From: Pseudomonas sp. 8O
GTDB taxonomy: Bacteria > Pseudomonadota > Gammaproteobacteria > Pseudomonadales > Pseudomonadaceae
Length of the DNA stretch: 64,000 nt
Assembly (NCBI RefSeq): GCF_902506495.1
Contig: NZ_LR733267.1
Coordinates: forward strand, 124,001-188,000
Direction: 5' to 3'
Position numbers and translations under genes: made by a program. This document shows positions 8,044-16,015 of the stretch, piece after piece. Each line of letters opens with the position of its first letter. Positions within the stretch are counted from its first letter, which is position 1. The notes under the pieces are model-generated. The model had not been told where the DNA came from and made no database searches. It saw nothing but the letters and a program-made list of their open reading frames with translations.

Positions 8044-9288
8044 TTACTCGTAACGCAGCGCTTCGGCCGGCTGCACCTGCGCCGCCCGCCATGAGGGGTA
8101 GAGCGTGGCGAGGAAACTCAGGATCAATGCCGCCGAACAGATCAGCGCCACATCCAGCCACTGCAGGTCCGACGGCAGGCTGCTGATGAAGTACACATCG
8201 GAGCTCATCACCTGCTGCCCGGCGAACGACTCCAGCCAGGCCACCAGCGCGCTGACATTGAGTGCAGCCAGCACACCCAGCACCGTGCCGATCAGTGTGC
8301 CGACCAGGCCGATGACCGAGCCCTGCACCATGAAGACGGCCATGATCTGTCGCGGCGTGGCACCCAGGGTACGCAGGATGGCGATATCGCCGCCCTTGTC
8401 GGCAACCACCATGATCAGGGTGGCAATGATGTTGAACGCCGCGACGGCGACGATCAGCAAAAGCAGCAGACCGATCATGGTCTTCTCCATTTTCATCGCG
8501 CTGAACAGGCTGCCCTGGGTATGAGTCCAGTCATCGGCGCGATAACCCGTCCCCAGCTCGTCGACCAATGCCTTGGACACCTGCGGAGCCTGGTAGAGGT
8601 CTTTCAGCGCCAGGCGAATGCCCGGCACCGTGCCTTCCGGCAGGCGCTGCATGGCAGCGGCATCGGCGACGTTGATCAGTGCCAGCGAACTGTCCAGTTC
8701 AGCGCCAACCTTGAACACCGCAGCAACGTTCAGACGCTGCATGCGCGGGGTAACGCCACCGGGCGCGCTGCTCAGCTCGGGGATGATCAAGGTCAGTTTG
8801 TCGCCCACCTGCAGGCCGAAGCGGCGCGCGGTGATATCACCGATCACCACGCCGAATTCGCCCGGCTGCAGATTGTTCAGGCTGCCCTGACGGATGTGCT
8901 CGGGCAGGATCGACACCTTACCCTCCTGCGCCGGGTCGATGCCGTGGATCTGGATCGGCTGCATCAGTCCGCGATGCGAGAGCATGCCCTCCAGCTCGGC
9001 ATAAGGCGCTGCGGCCTGCACCTGTGGATTGGCAATGGCCTTGTCCGCCAGGGCACGCCAGTCGGCGACCGGCTCGGCGCCGTAGAGCATGGCGTGCGGC
9101 ACCATGCCGAGAATGCGCGAGCTCATTTCCTTCTGGAAGCCGTTCATCACCGACAACACCACGATCATCGCCAGCACGCCCAGCGCCAGGCCGATCATCG
9201 AAGTCAGCGAAATGAAGGAGATGAAATGGTTGCGGCGCTTGGCCCGTGTGTAGCGAGCGCCGATGAAGATACTCAGCGGACGAAACAT
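8044..9288 (-). CDS. lolE: Lipoprotein-releasing ABC transporter permease (LolE position)
   Basis: The 414-residue FtsX-like permease has one N-terminal helix (about 22-48, VSFIS-like motif then LGVLAMIVVLSVMNGF), a large periplasmic domain, and three C-terminal helices beginning MEKTMIGLLLLLIVAVAAF. With LolD it extracts lipoproteins from the inner membrane and passes them to LolA. It closely resembles the other permease of this operon (9994-11241), so the LolC/LolE naming here follows gene order CDE rather than a decisive motif. Its ATG shares a base with the lolD stop. Confidence 0.85.
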   Translation of the reverse strand: MFRPLSIFIGARYTRAKRRNHFISFISLTSMIGLALGVLAMIVVLSVMNGFQKEMSSRILGMVPHAMLYGAEPVADWRALADKAIANPQVQAAAPYAELEGMLSHRGLMQPIQIHGIDPAQEGKVSILPEHIRQGSLNNLQPGEFGVVIGDITARRFGLQVGDKLTLIIPELSSAPGGVTPRMQRLNVAAVFKVGAELDSSLALINVADAAAMQRLPEGTVPGIRLALKDLYQAPQVSKALVDELGTGYRADDWTHTQGSLFSAMKMEKTMIGLLLLLIVAVAAFNIIATLIMVVADKGGDIAILRTLGATPRQIMAVFMVQGSVIGLVGTLIGTVLGVLAALNVSALVAWLESFAGQQVMSSDVYFISSLPSDLQWLDVALICSAALILSFLATLYPSWRAAQVQPAEALRYE

Positions 9289-10001
9289 CAGAGGGTCACC
9301 AGTTTGCCGTCCTGCAGGCTGAGCACGCGATCCATCTGCCGTGCCAGCTGCATGTCGTGGGTCACCACCAGGAACGCGGTGTTGGAGTCACGGCTGAGCT
9401 CGCGCATCAGCTCCTGAATGCCTTCGGCAGTGTGCTGATCGAGGTTGCCGGTGGGCTCATCGAGCAGCACCAGCCCCGGGCGGTTGACCAGGGCACGGGC
9501 AATCGCCACACGCTGGCGCTCACCACCGGAGAGTTCAGACGGTTTGTGATTGAGGCGATGGACAAGACCTACGCGCTCGAGCAGCCTGGTGGCACGCTCG
9601 CGCGCCTCGCTGATCGACGTCTTGCCGATCAACAGCGGCATGCAGACGTTCTCCAGTGCGGTGAACTCGGCCAGCAGGTGGTGAAACTGGTAGACGAAGC
9701 CCAGCGCACGGTTGCGCAGCAGGCCACGAGCTGTCTCGCTCAGCGCCGACAGCTGCTCGCCAGCAAGCCAGACACTGCCGTCGCTGGGCGTATCCAGGCC
9801 ACCGAGCATGTTCAGCAGGGTGCTCTTCCCGGAACCGGAGCTGCCGACGATGGCCACGCGCTCGCCGGGCAGCAGCTCAAGCTCCAGACCATCGAGCACC
9901 ACCACCGACTCGGGGCCCTCGTCGTAACGCTTGCTCAGGTTGCGACAGCTGAGCACGGCATTGTGCTGTTTCATGGAGTTCTGGTTCATGGACTCACTCA
10001 T
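9288..10001 (-). CDS. lolD: Lipoprotein-releasing ABC transporter ATPase LolD
   Basis: The 237-residue ABC ATPase has Walker A GSSGSGKS (53-60), signature LSGGERQRVAIARAL, Walker B LVLLDEPTGNLD and the H-loop VVTHD. It powers lipoprotein release with the two flanking permeases. It overlaps lolC by 8 bases and lolE by 1 base. Several in-frame Met codons near the start (residues 1, 5, 10) leave the exact N-terminus uncertain. Confidence 0.95.
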   Translation of the reverse strand: MSESMNQNSMKQHNAVLSCRNLSKRYDEGPESVVVLDGLELELLPGERVAIVGSSGSGKSTLLNMLGGLDTPSDGSVWLAGEQLSALSETARGLLRNRALGFVYQFHHLLAEFTALENVCMPLLIGKTSISEARERATRLLERVGLVHRLNHKPSELSGGERQRVAIARALVNRPGLVLLDEPTGNLDQHTAEGIQELMRELSRDSNTAFLVVTHDMQLARQMDRVLSLQDGKLVTL

Positions 10002-11241
10002 AGCGCAGGGCCTCGGCCGGCTGGGTACGCGCAGCGCGCCAGGCTGGATACAGGGTGGCGAAGAAGCTCAGCAGCAACGCCGCGGTACAGACCATCACCA
10101 CGTCGGCGCTCTGCAGTTGCGAAGGCAGGTAATCGATGAAGTAGACATCGGCATTGAGAAACTTGATGCCCAGCAGACGCTCGATGCCGGCGATCAGGCT
10201 GCTGACGTTCAGTGCTGCGAGAATCCCCAGCACGGCGCCGATGAAGGTGCCGACCACCCCGATCACCGTACCTTGCACCATGAAGATGGCCATGATCTGC
10301 CGCGGCGTGGCGCCGAGGGTACGCAGGATGGCGATGTCGCCCTTCTTGTCGGTCACCACCATCACCAGCGTGGAAATGATGTTGAACGCGGCCACCGCGA
10401 CGATCAGCAGCAGGAGCAGGCCGATCATGGTCTTCTCCATGCGAATGGCCTGGTACAGGTTGCCGTGGGTGCGGGTCCAGTCGCGGGCGTAGAAATCACC
10501 GTCGAGGGTCTGAGCGATCTCCCAGGCGCTGCGCGGCGCCTGGAACAGATCATCGAACTTCAGTCGCAGGCCCTGTACCTGATCCGGTTTCCAGCGCTGC
10601 AGGCGCGCCAGGTCGCTGATGTTGGCCAGCGCCAGTGCACCGTCGATCTCGCCAGCGCCGACGTGGAAGATGCCGGTGACGGTAAAGCGCTTCAGGCGTG
10701 GGAACATGCCGGCGGGGGTCACGGTGACCTCGGGCGCGACGAAGGTGACCTTGTCTCCCAGTTTCAGGCCCAGCTTGGCCGCTGCCTTGTCGCCGATGAC
10801 CATGGCGAAATCGCCGGGTTTCAGGCTGTCGAGACTGCCCTGCTGGAAGAAGCCGTCGATGATCGACACCTTGCGTTCCTGCTCAGGGTCGATGGCATTG
10901 ATCAGCACCTTCTGCACCTTGCCGTCGTGCGTCAGCAAGCCCTGCATCTGGGTGAAGGGTGCCAGTGCCTCGACACGCGGGTGGCGCTCGACCTGACGCG
11001 CCAATGCCGGCCAGTCGCTGACCGGGGTCGGCGATTCCACCGTGGCATGAGGAATCATCCCCAGCACGCGAGTGCGCATTTCATGGTCGAAACCATTCAT
11101 CACCGACAGCACCAGGATCATTACCATCACCCCGAGGGTGAGGCCGAGCATGGACGTCAGGGAAATGAAGGAGACGAAGTGGTTGCGGCGCTTGGCCCGC
11201 GTGTAGCGCGTACCGATGAATACGAACAGAGGTCTGAACAT
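9994..11241 (-). CDS. lolC: Lipoprotein-releasing ABC transporter permease (LolC position)
   Basis: This is the first gene of the lolCDE operon. The 415-residue protein has the same architecture as its downstream paralogue: an N-terminal helix after RRNHFVSFISLTSMLG, a periplasmic domain, and three C-terminal helices starting MEKTMIGLLLLLIVAVAAF. The two permeases are nearly identical around the first helix and the coupling helix (ILRTLGATPRQIMA) and differ mainly in the periplasmic domain. In LolC that domain carries the LolA-binding hook; which of the pair carries it here was not determined. Confidence 0.87.
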   Translation of the reverse strand: MFRPLFVFIGTRYTRAKRRNHFVSFISLTSMLGLTLGVMVMILVLSVMNGFDHEMRTRVLGMIPHATVESPTPVSDWPALARQVERHPRVEALAPFTQMQGLLTHDGKVQKVLINAIDPEQERKVSIIDGFFQQGSLDSLKPGDFAMVIGDKAAAKLGLKLGDKVTFVAPEVTVTPAGMFPRLKRFTVTGIFHVGAGEIDGALALANISDLARLQRWKPDQVQGLRLKFDDLFQAPRSAWEIAQTLDGDFYARDWTRTHGNLYQAIRMEKTMIGLLLLLIVAVAAFNIISTLVMVVTDKKGDIAILRTLGATPRQIMAIFMVQGTVIGVVGTFIGAVLGILAALNVSSLIAGIERLLGIKFLNADVYFIDYLPSQLQSADVVMVCTAALLLSFFATLYPAWRAARTQPAEALRYE

Positions 11242-11533
11242 GTCGGAGAGATTCGGGGGAAAGAAAAACGTCCTTGTGGCAGGGCCAGGTCAGCAGCCTT
11301 ACACTCAGAAGCAACTCAAAGTCTGCTGCGTATCGGGCATGCTGCGTTAAAGACACTTGGAAAGCCGCTTATGGCCAACGCGCTCCAGTGTGGCCCCGAA
11401 GGGGCGAGCGAAGCGAGCAATGCTCGTTTACCATTCGTAACCGAGGCTTGTTCAGCGACGCTTGCCTGGCACGCATCCAGTTCGCGAGACTTTCAACAGG
11501 GTCTTCGACCACCACCGCTTTCATGGGTTCGCC
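11242..11533. other. Divergent lolC / PilZ intergenic region
   Basis: This 292-base region must hold the promoters of both flanking genes. It contains a stretch near 11330-11400 (catgctgcgttaaag) resembling one arm of the repeat family found at 39175-39330 and 60064-60300, but too diverged to call a copy. A short inverted repeat cccgaaggggcgagcg follows near 11396. No convincing gene is seen. Confidence 0.4.
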
Positions 11534-12100
11534 ATGTCGACTAACGATGTAGATGATCGCCGCGAATACTATCGTATCGACGATACGATCGCACTGGAAT
11601 TCAGCCTGCTGTCGGGGGCCGAGGCCCATGCCAGCGACGCGCTTCACGATCCATCGCCGCTGTTCAACCTGCTCAGCGATCTGCACCTGATGGACTTCGA
11701 ATCCCAGCATCTGCTGCGCCATATCACTGAACGCGACCGTACACTGGCCAACTACCTGAAGGTGATCAACAAGCGCATCGACCTGCTCGGCCAGGCCGTG
11801 GCGCAGAGCCTGCTGCGCGACATCGGCGCGCCACGCCAGGTATCGCTGTCCGAAGGCGGTATCAGCTTCAATAACCCCCAGGCCGTGGCGCCGGGCAGCC
11901 ATCTGGCGATCAAGATGGTGCTGATGCCCCAGGCCCTCGGCCTCCTGCTGCGTGGCCAGGTGGTGCACTGCAGTCAACGCGCGGATGGCCAATTCGAGAT
12001 CGGCACCGAGTTCGAAGCGTTGACCGACGCACAGCGCCAGTTGCTGGCCCGGCATATCCTGCAGAAGCAGGCTCTGGAGCGTCGCCAAGCCCGCGAATGA
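11534..12100 (+). CDS. PilZ-domain protein with helical insertion (tPilZ-like)
   Basis: The 188-residue protein starts MSTNDVDDRREYYRI at 11534. It has the first PilZ element RRxxxR-I near residues 8-13, and the second element as VSLSEGGISF near residue 113, where canonical PilZ has [D/N]xSxxG. About 95 residues of mainly helical, charged sequence separate the two, far more than the usual 20-30. The aspartate of the second motif is Ser. This resembles tetrameric PilZ (tPilZ) proteins such as Xanthomonas XCC6012, which have helices inserted in the barrel and lack normal c-di-GMP binding. Function is probably regulatory. It precedes a small secreted protein gene by 19 bases. Confidence 0.8.
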   Translation: MSTNDVDDRREYYRIDDTIALEFSLLSGAEAHASDALHDPSPLFNLLSDLHLMDFESQHLLRHITERDRTLANYLKVINKRIDLLGQAVAQSLLRDIGAPRQVSLSEGGISFNNPQAVAPGSHLAIKMVLMPQALGLLLRGQVVHCSQRADGQFEIGTEFEALTDAQRQLLARHILQKQALERRQARE

Positions 12101-12119
12101 CAGCCGCCAAGGAACCGCC

Positions 12120-12422
12120 ATGTATCGTCTCGCTCTGCTTTTCACCCTGCTCGTCCCTACTGCTCTGTTCGCCGATACCCTGACCATTCCCCTGGGTAAC
12201 CAGGGCGCCGATCTCGACGCCAGCAACCTGCCGCACAAAGGCCAGTCCAAGCGTTCGGTGCTGGAGCGTTTCGGCCTGGCCGATGAAGAGCACAAGCCCA
12301 TCGGCCAGCCGCCGATCACGCGCTGGGACTACCGCGAATTCAGCGTCTATTTCGAATACGATCACGTGATCAACAGCGTGCGCCATCACCAACCGCGCCA
12401 CCTCGACACCGTCAAGGAGTAA
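12120..12422 (+). CDS. Small secreted conserved protein
   Basis: The 100-residue product begins with a clear signal peptide (MYRLALLFTLLVPTALFA, likely cleavage after Ala18). The mature part contains GQSKRSVLERFG and ITRWDYREFSVYFEYDHVI, a pattern found in small proteobacterial periplasmic proteins that accompany GlpQ-like genes. I know no assigned function. It lies between the PilZ gene (19 bases) and the phosphodiesterase gene (2 bases), so the three probably form one transcript. Confidence 0.8.
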   Translation: MYRLALLFTLLVPTALFADTLTIPLGNQGADLDASNLPHKGQSKRSVLERFGLADEEHKPIGQPPITRWDYREFSVYFEYDHVINSVRHHQPRHLDTVKE

Positions 12423-12424
12423 CA

Positions 12425-13144
12425 GTGACTCACATCTACGGCCATCGCGGCGCCAAAGGCGAAGCCCCGGAAAATACCCTGGCCAGTTTCCAGCGCTGCC
12501 TGGAACACGGCGTCGACCGCTGCGAGCTGGATCTGCATCTGTCGCGCGACGGCGAACTGATGGTGATCCACGACCCGACGCTCAAGCGCACCACCGGCCT
12601 GCGCGGCAAGGTGGTTGAACACGACGCTGCCGAGCTGGCGAAGTACGACGCGCGCAAGGGTGGCCCTGGCTGGGTGCGTCCATGCCCCATTCCGCGTCTG
12701 GAGGAATTGTTCGAGCAATGCACGTTCGAGCACTGGCAACTGGAGGTGAAAAGCGCCTCGAAAGTACGCGCCGCGCGTACCGTGCTGGCCATTGCCGAAC
12801 TCGTCGAGCGCTTCGGCCTGCGCGAGCAGATCACCATCACCTCCAGCTCGCGGGAGGTACTCAAGGCCGCGCGCGAACTGACCCCGCAACTGCAGTTGGG
12901 TCTGGTTGCCGAGTACGCCTGGCTCGACCCACTGAAAGTGGCGGCGCACTACGACTGTCACCTGCTGGCATTGAACTGGACCCTGTGCACCCCGGAGCGC
13001 CTGCTCAAGGCGCAGAAGCAAGGGCTGCACGTGTCGGTATGGACGGTCAACGAGCCGGCGCTGATGCGCCGCCTGGCTGACTTCGGCGCCGACAGCATCA
13101 TCACCGACTTTCCCGGCCTGGCGGTGCAGACGCTACGTGGCTAG
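12425..13144 (+). CDS. Glycerophosphodiester phosphodiesterase
   Basis: The enzyme hydrolyses glycerophosphodiesters to glycerol-3-phosphate and an alcohol. The 239-residue protein shows the GDPD signature HRGAKGEAPENT near residues 7-18 (catalytic His7, Arg8), the second histidine in VIHDPTLKRTT, and the metal ligand region LELDLHLSRDG with Glu/Asp. It has no signal peptide, so it is cytoplasmic (UgpQ/YqiK-like size) rather than periplasmic. The start is GTG at 12425, 5 bases after AAGGAG, which overlaps the previous stop. Confidence 0.93.
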   Translation: MTHIYGHRGAKGEAPENTLASFQRCLEHGVDRCELDLHLSRDGELMVIHDPTLKRTTGLRGKVVEHDAAELAKYDARKGGPGWVRPCPIPRLEELFEQCTFEHWQLEVKSASKVRAARTVLAIAELVERFGLREQITITSSSREVLKAARELTPQLQLGLVAEYAWLDPLKVAAHYDCHLLALNWTLCTPERLLKAQKQGLHVSVWTVNEPALMRRLADFGADSIITDFPGLAVQTLRG

Positions 13145-13699
13145 TCGCGCAGGACAGGAGAGCAAAGCCTCTTGTCCTGCAAGGCCCCCTGCACGGGCAT
13201 TACCTCAAAGACCATAGGTCCCGTGCCTGCCTTGTCTTCAGGAAATGCAAGTGCCACTTAATGCAACCTGAACAGCATTCAATCAGTAGATTGCCAAGCG
13301 CTGGATGGGGAACTACGATTGCGCCCGTCTAAATCTTGGAGTTCTTGCTGTGGAAGGTTCCAGTAGTCGATCCAGCATCGACGAACCACAGGCAAGGTAA
13401 TCGCGGGATCTTCTTCTCGCCACTGCCTTGCCGAACTGGCGGGTAGTGGTATCAAACGACCTTACTTCGGTCGCGCCTTACTACTTCCTATGTAAATCCG
13501 GTCTGTTGCCATAAACATTGGCGGCTTTTCAGCGCCTGTGGACTTGCCTGCACCGGCTGGGAAGAGCTTTGCGTTTCGATTTTTCAGCACCAGTTTTTTC
13601 CTGCGACGGATCGCTGTTGCCTGGAATTCTGGCATTGAACAGTAACGTGCCCTGGGTGTTTGAGCCCCTTGTCACTTCATCAACCTACTGGAGGCCGTC
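13145..13699. other. Long structured leader region upstream of mgtE
   Basis: This 555-base region has no convincing ORF besides the leader peptide that follows. A possible sigma70 promoter is at 13291-13319. Downstream are several stems: ggcaagg/ccttgcc (13391-13397 with 13426-13432), cgacc/ggtcg (13457-13461 with 13469-13473) enclosed by gtagt/actac (13443-13447 with 13480-13484), and ggttc/gaacc near 13356-13387. Such organisation fits a regulatory 5' untranslated region of about 370 bases before the leader ORF. Confidence 0.5.
13291..13319 (+). promoter_or_regulatory. Candidate sigma70 promoter of the mgtE leader
   Basis: TTGCCA (13291-13296) is separated by 17 bases from TACGAT (13314-13319). 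The -35 box has one mismatch and the -10 box two from consensus. Transcription would begin near 13326, giving a leader of about 515 bases to the mgtE start. No PhoP box was clear. Confidence 0.4.
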
Positions 13700-13792
13700 A
13701 TGGACCCTGACCCTGGTCGATCTTGCCGTTTGCACATCAATTACTTCACCCCGTTATCGGCCTTTGGCTGTCGGGGCGTGCCCATGGTCTGA
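13700..13792 (+). CDS. MgtL-like leader peptide upstream of mgtE
   Basis: A 30-codon ORF starts ATG 13700, five bases after a good TGGAGG ribosome site (13689-13694), and reads MDPDPGRS at its beginning. It ends at TGA 13790-13792, 50 bases before mgtE. The alternating Asp-Pro start matches the class exemplified by Salmonella MgtL (MEPDP), where acidic/proline nascent chains destabilise the ribosome when Mg2+ is low and so switch on the magnesium transporter gene downstream. The match in sequence type, position and target gene supports the same role. The peptide is longer than MgtL and its 3' half is rich in Cys, Gly and Phe. Translation is inferred, not shown. Confidence 0.72.
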   Translation: MDPDPGRSCRLHINYFTPLSAFGCRGVPMV

Positions 13793-13842
13793 CAGATCAG
13801 TCATGCCCGCGGCCGCCTGAAAGGCCCGAAAGGAGCATGCCC

Positions 13843-15228
13843 ATGAATCGCGAAGACCTGCTGTTTTCTGTTCGCACCCTAGCCCACTCGCTCGATGCTG
13901 CGAGCTTTGCCAACCTTGCAACACACACTCATTCTTCCGACCTGGTAGAGGCGCTCGATGTCCTCAACACGGCGGAAACAGTTTCTCTACTGCTGATCCT
14001 GGCCCCACTCGCCCGCGCAGAACTCTTCGCTCACATCCCGGAGAAGCGCCAGGACACCCTGCTCCGGGCGATGCCGCGCGATGCCGTGGTAGAGCTATTT
14101 GAGCACATGCCGTCCGATGACCGAGCCGATCTCTATAACCGCCTGAGCGAGGGGGCCAAGCAGAAACTTCTGCCTGCGCTAGCCAAGGTCGAGCGCGATG
14201 ACATCATCAAGCTGGCTGCCTATCCGGATGGAACCGTCGGATCAGTGACGACTTCGGATTACGTCCGCGTTTCACCCGAAATGACAGTGGCCAGTGCACT
14301 GGACCATATTCGCGCGACCGCCCCCGACAAGGAGACCATCTATGTCATCTATGTACTGGACCAGGAGCAGCGACTCAGTGGCACCGTATCACTACGTGAT
14401 CTGGTACTGGCGGATGCGAACGCCACCATCGGCGAAATCATGCGCAGCAGTCCAGTTTTTGCACGCGCTCAATGGCCTCGTGAGCAGGCTGCAGAACTGA
14501 TTCGCCATTACGATCTGCTGGCACTACCGGTGATCAACGGTGGTGAGCGCATGATCGGTATCGTCACGGTCGATGACGCCATGGATATCGAGAAGGAGCA
14601 GGACGCTACTCAGCTCGCCCGTTTTGGCGGTACTGCCGTATTGGGCGGCCCTGATCTGGATGTGATCGCTTCCCCGTTCAAGCAGATGTTCACCGTACGC
14701 GTGTTCTGGCTGGTGATCCTGACGTTCTTCGGCATCCTGACCAGCACCTTCGTGGCAGCGCAGGAGGAAATTCTGACTCAGGCCATCGTACTGGCTGCGT
14801 TCATCGCACCGATCGTGGACATGGGCGGTAATACAGGTAGCCAGTCGGCCACCCTGGTCATTCGGGCGATGGCCCTCGGAGAACTCAGACTCACATGGCG
14901 TGATGTATGGCTGATCATCAAGCGTGAGTTACCCGTAGCGGCAGCACTGGGGGGCGTGATCGCGTTGCTCGAAGTCATCCTGGCGTTCTTCGCCAAGGGC
15001 GTCGGCTTCGATGTGCTGATGGTAGTCGGCTTTAGCATGCTGATATGCACTGTGCTCGGCGGCGTCATCGGTGCGCTGCTGCCGTTCCTCGCTCGACGCA
15101 TCGGCACCGATCCAGCCACGCTGTCCTCGCCGCTCATCACCTCGATCATGGACCTGCTGGGTGTGTTCATCTACTTCGGCTTTGCCTACGCCTTCCTGGG
15201 CGACCTGCTGACCCAGGCAGCTGGCTGA
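13843..15228 (+). CDS. mgtE: Magnesium transporter MgtE
   Basis: MgtE is a Mg2+-gated inner-membrane channel for Mg2+ uptake. The 461-residue protein has an N-terminal superhelical MgtE_N domain (about 20-130), a tandem CBS domain pair (about 130-260, with YVLDQEQRLSGTVSLRDL and INGGERMIGIVTVDDAMD) and a C-terminal five-helix channel domain with the filter-region motif PIVDMGGNTGSQS. The start at 13843 is 7 bases after AAAGGAG. The ATG at 13837 in the same frame is too close to that site. mgtC-like follows 58 bases downstream. The pair interrupts an otherwise conserved glpQ-like/sth neighbourhood. Confidence 0.95.
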   Translation: MNREDLLFSVRTLAHSLDAASFANLATHTHSSDLVEALDVLNTAETVSLLLILAPLARAELFAHIPEKRQDTLLRAMPRDAVVELFEHMPSDDRADLYNRLSEGAKQKLLPALAKVERDDIIKLAAYPDGTVGSVTTSDYVRVSPEMTVASALDHIRATAPDKETIYVIYVLDQEQRLSGTVSLRDLVLADANATIGEIMRSSPVFARAQWPREQAAELIRHYDLLALPVINGGERMIGIVTVDDAMDIEKEQDATQLARFGGTAVLGGPDLDVIASPFKQMFTVRVFWLVILTFFGILTSTFVAAQEEILTQAIVLAAFIAPIVDMGGNTGSQSATLVIRAMALGELRLTWRDVWLIIKRELPVAAALGGVIALLEVILAFFAKGVGFDVLMVVGFSMLICTVLGGVIGALLPFLARRIGTDPATLSSPLITSIMDLLGVFIYFGFAYAFLGDLLTQAAG

Positions 15229-15286
15229 CTGCGCAATCGTGCCATGGGGCCCGGCTCGGCTGGGCCTCATTATTTAAGGGGGTACC

Positions 15287-16015
15287 ATGTATATCGCTCA
15301 ACATATGGATCTGACCGCGTCACTCAATACCCTGGCGAGTCTGCTGACTGCGTTCCTGCTGGGTGCTGTGATTGGCCTGGAGCGTCAATATCGTCAGCGC
15401 ACGGCCGGCTTGCGAACCAACGTACTGGTCGCAGTCGGTGCCGCACTGTTCGTCGATATTGCCATGCGTTTTCACGCCATCTACGGCGGCAGCCCAAGCC
15501 CTTTGCACGTGGTGGCCTATGTGGTCTCGGGCGTAGGTTTCCTAGGAGCCGGCGTGATTATGCGCGAGGAAGGCAATATTCGGGGAATCAACACAGCTGC
15601 GACACTGTGGGGCTCCGCCGCAGTGGGTGTCGCTGCGGGTACCGGTATGCTGGTAGAAGCCGTGCTGGGGACCCTGTTTGTGCTGTCGGCCAACACCTTG
15701 CTACGCCCAATAGTCAATGCGATCAATCGCCAACCCCTCGATGTGGAGTCGGTAGAAGTAACCAATACGGTCTGTGTGATCGCCGACAAGGAACGTCAGC
15801 AGGTAATCATGAAGGCGCTGGAGGCTTCCCTTGAGAGTGGTCGCTTCCCTGTACGCGATCTGGAAGTCAACGCCTTCGGTGAGGACGCCGTAGAGATCGA
15901 AGCCACTCTCACCGTAACGTCGATCGATGGCGATGAGCTCGATGCTCTGATGCGCAAGTTGACGTCATTACCGGGTGTAAGACAGGCATTCTGGAGTCCA
16001 AGCACAACCGGTTGA
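15287..16015 (+). CDS. mgtC: MgtC/SapB family protein
   Basis: The 242-residue membrane protein has the MgtC signature region: LTAFLLGAVIGLERQYRQR, RTNVLVAVGAALF, VVSGVGFLGAGVIMREEGN and NTAATLWGSAAVGVAAG, four to five helices in all. A soluble C-terminal ACT-like domain follows (about 150-240). MgtC proteins are needed for growth in low Mg2+ and inside macrophages; in Salmonella MgtC restrains the F1Fo ATP synthase. Pairing with mgtE behind a Mg2+-type leader strongly suggests low-Mg2+ induction. The ribosome site AAGGGGG precedes the ATG. A GC hairpin (15247-15265) lies in the mgtE-mgtC gap. Confidence 0.93.
   Translation: MYIAQHMDLTASLNTLASLLTAFLLGAVIGLERQYRQRTAGLRTNVLVAVGAALFVDIAMRFHAIYGGSPSPLHVVAYVVSGVGFLGAGVIMREEGNIRGINTAATLWGSAAVGVAAGTGMLVEAVLGTLFVLSANTLLRPIVNAINRQPLDVESVEVTNTVCVIADKERQQVIMKALEASLESGRFPVRDLEVNAFGEDAVEIEATLTVTSIDGDELDALMRKLTSLPGVRQAFWSPSTTG

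Noticed and set aside
13305..13400. A 31-codon ORF (ATG 13305) and a 23-codon ORF (ATG 13261) in the mgtE leader
   Set aside because: Neither has a ribosome site, and the first overlaps the promoter candidate. Only the ORF at 13700 has translation signals.
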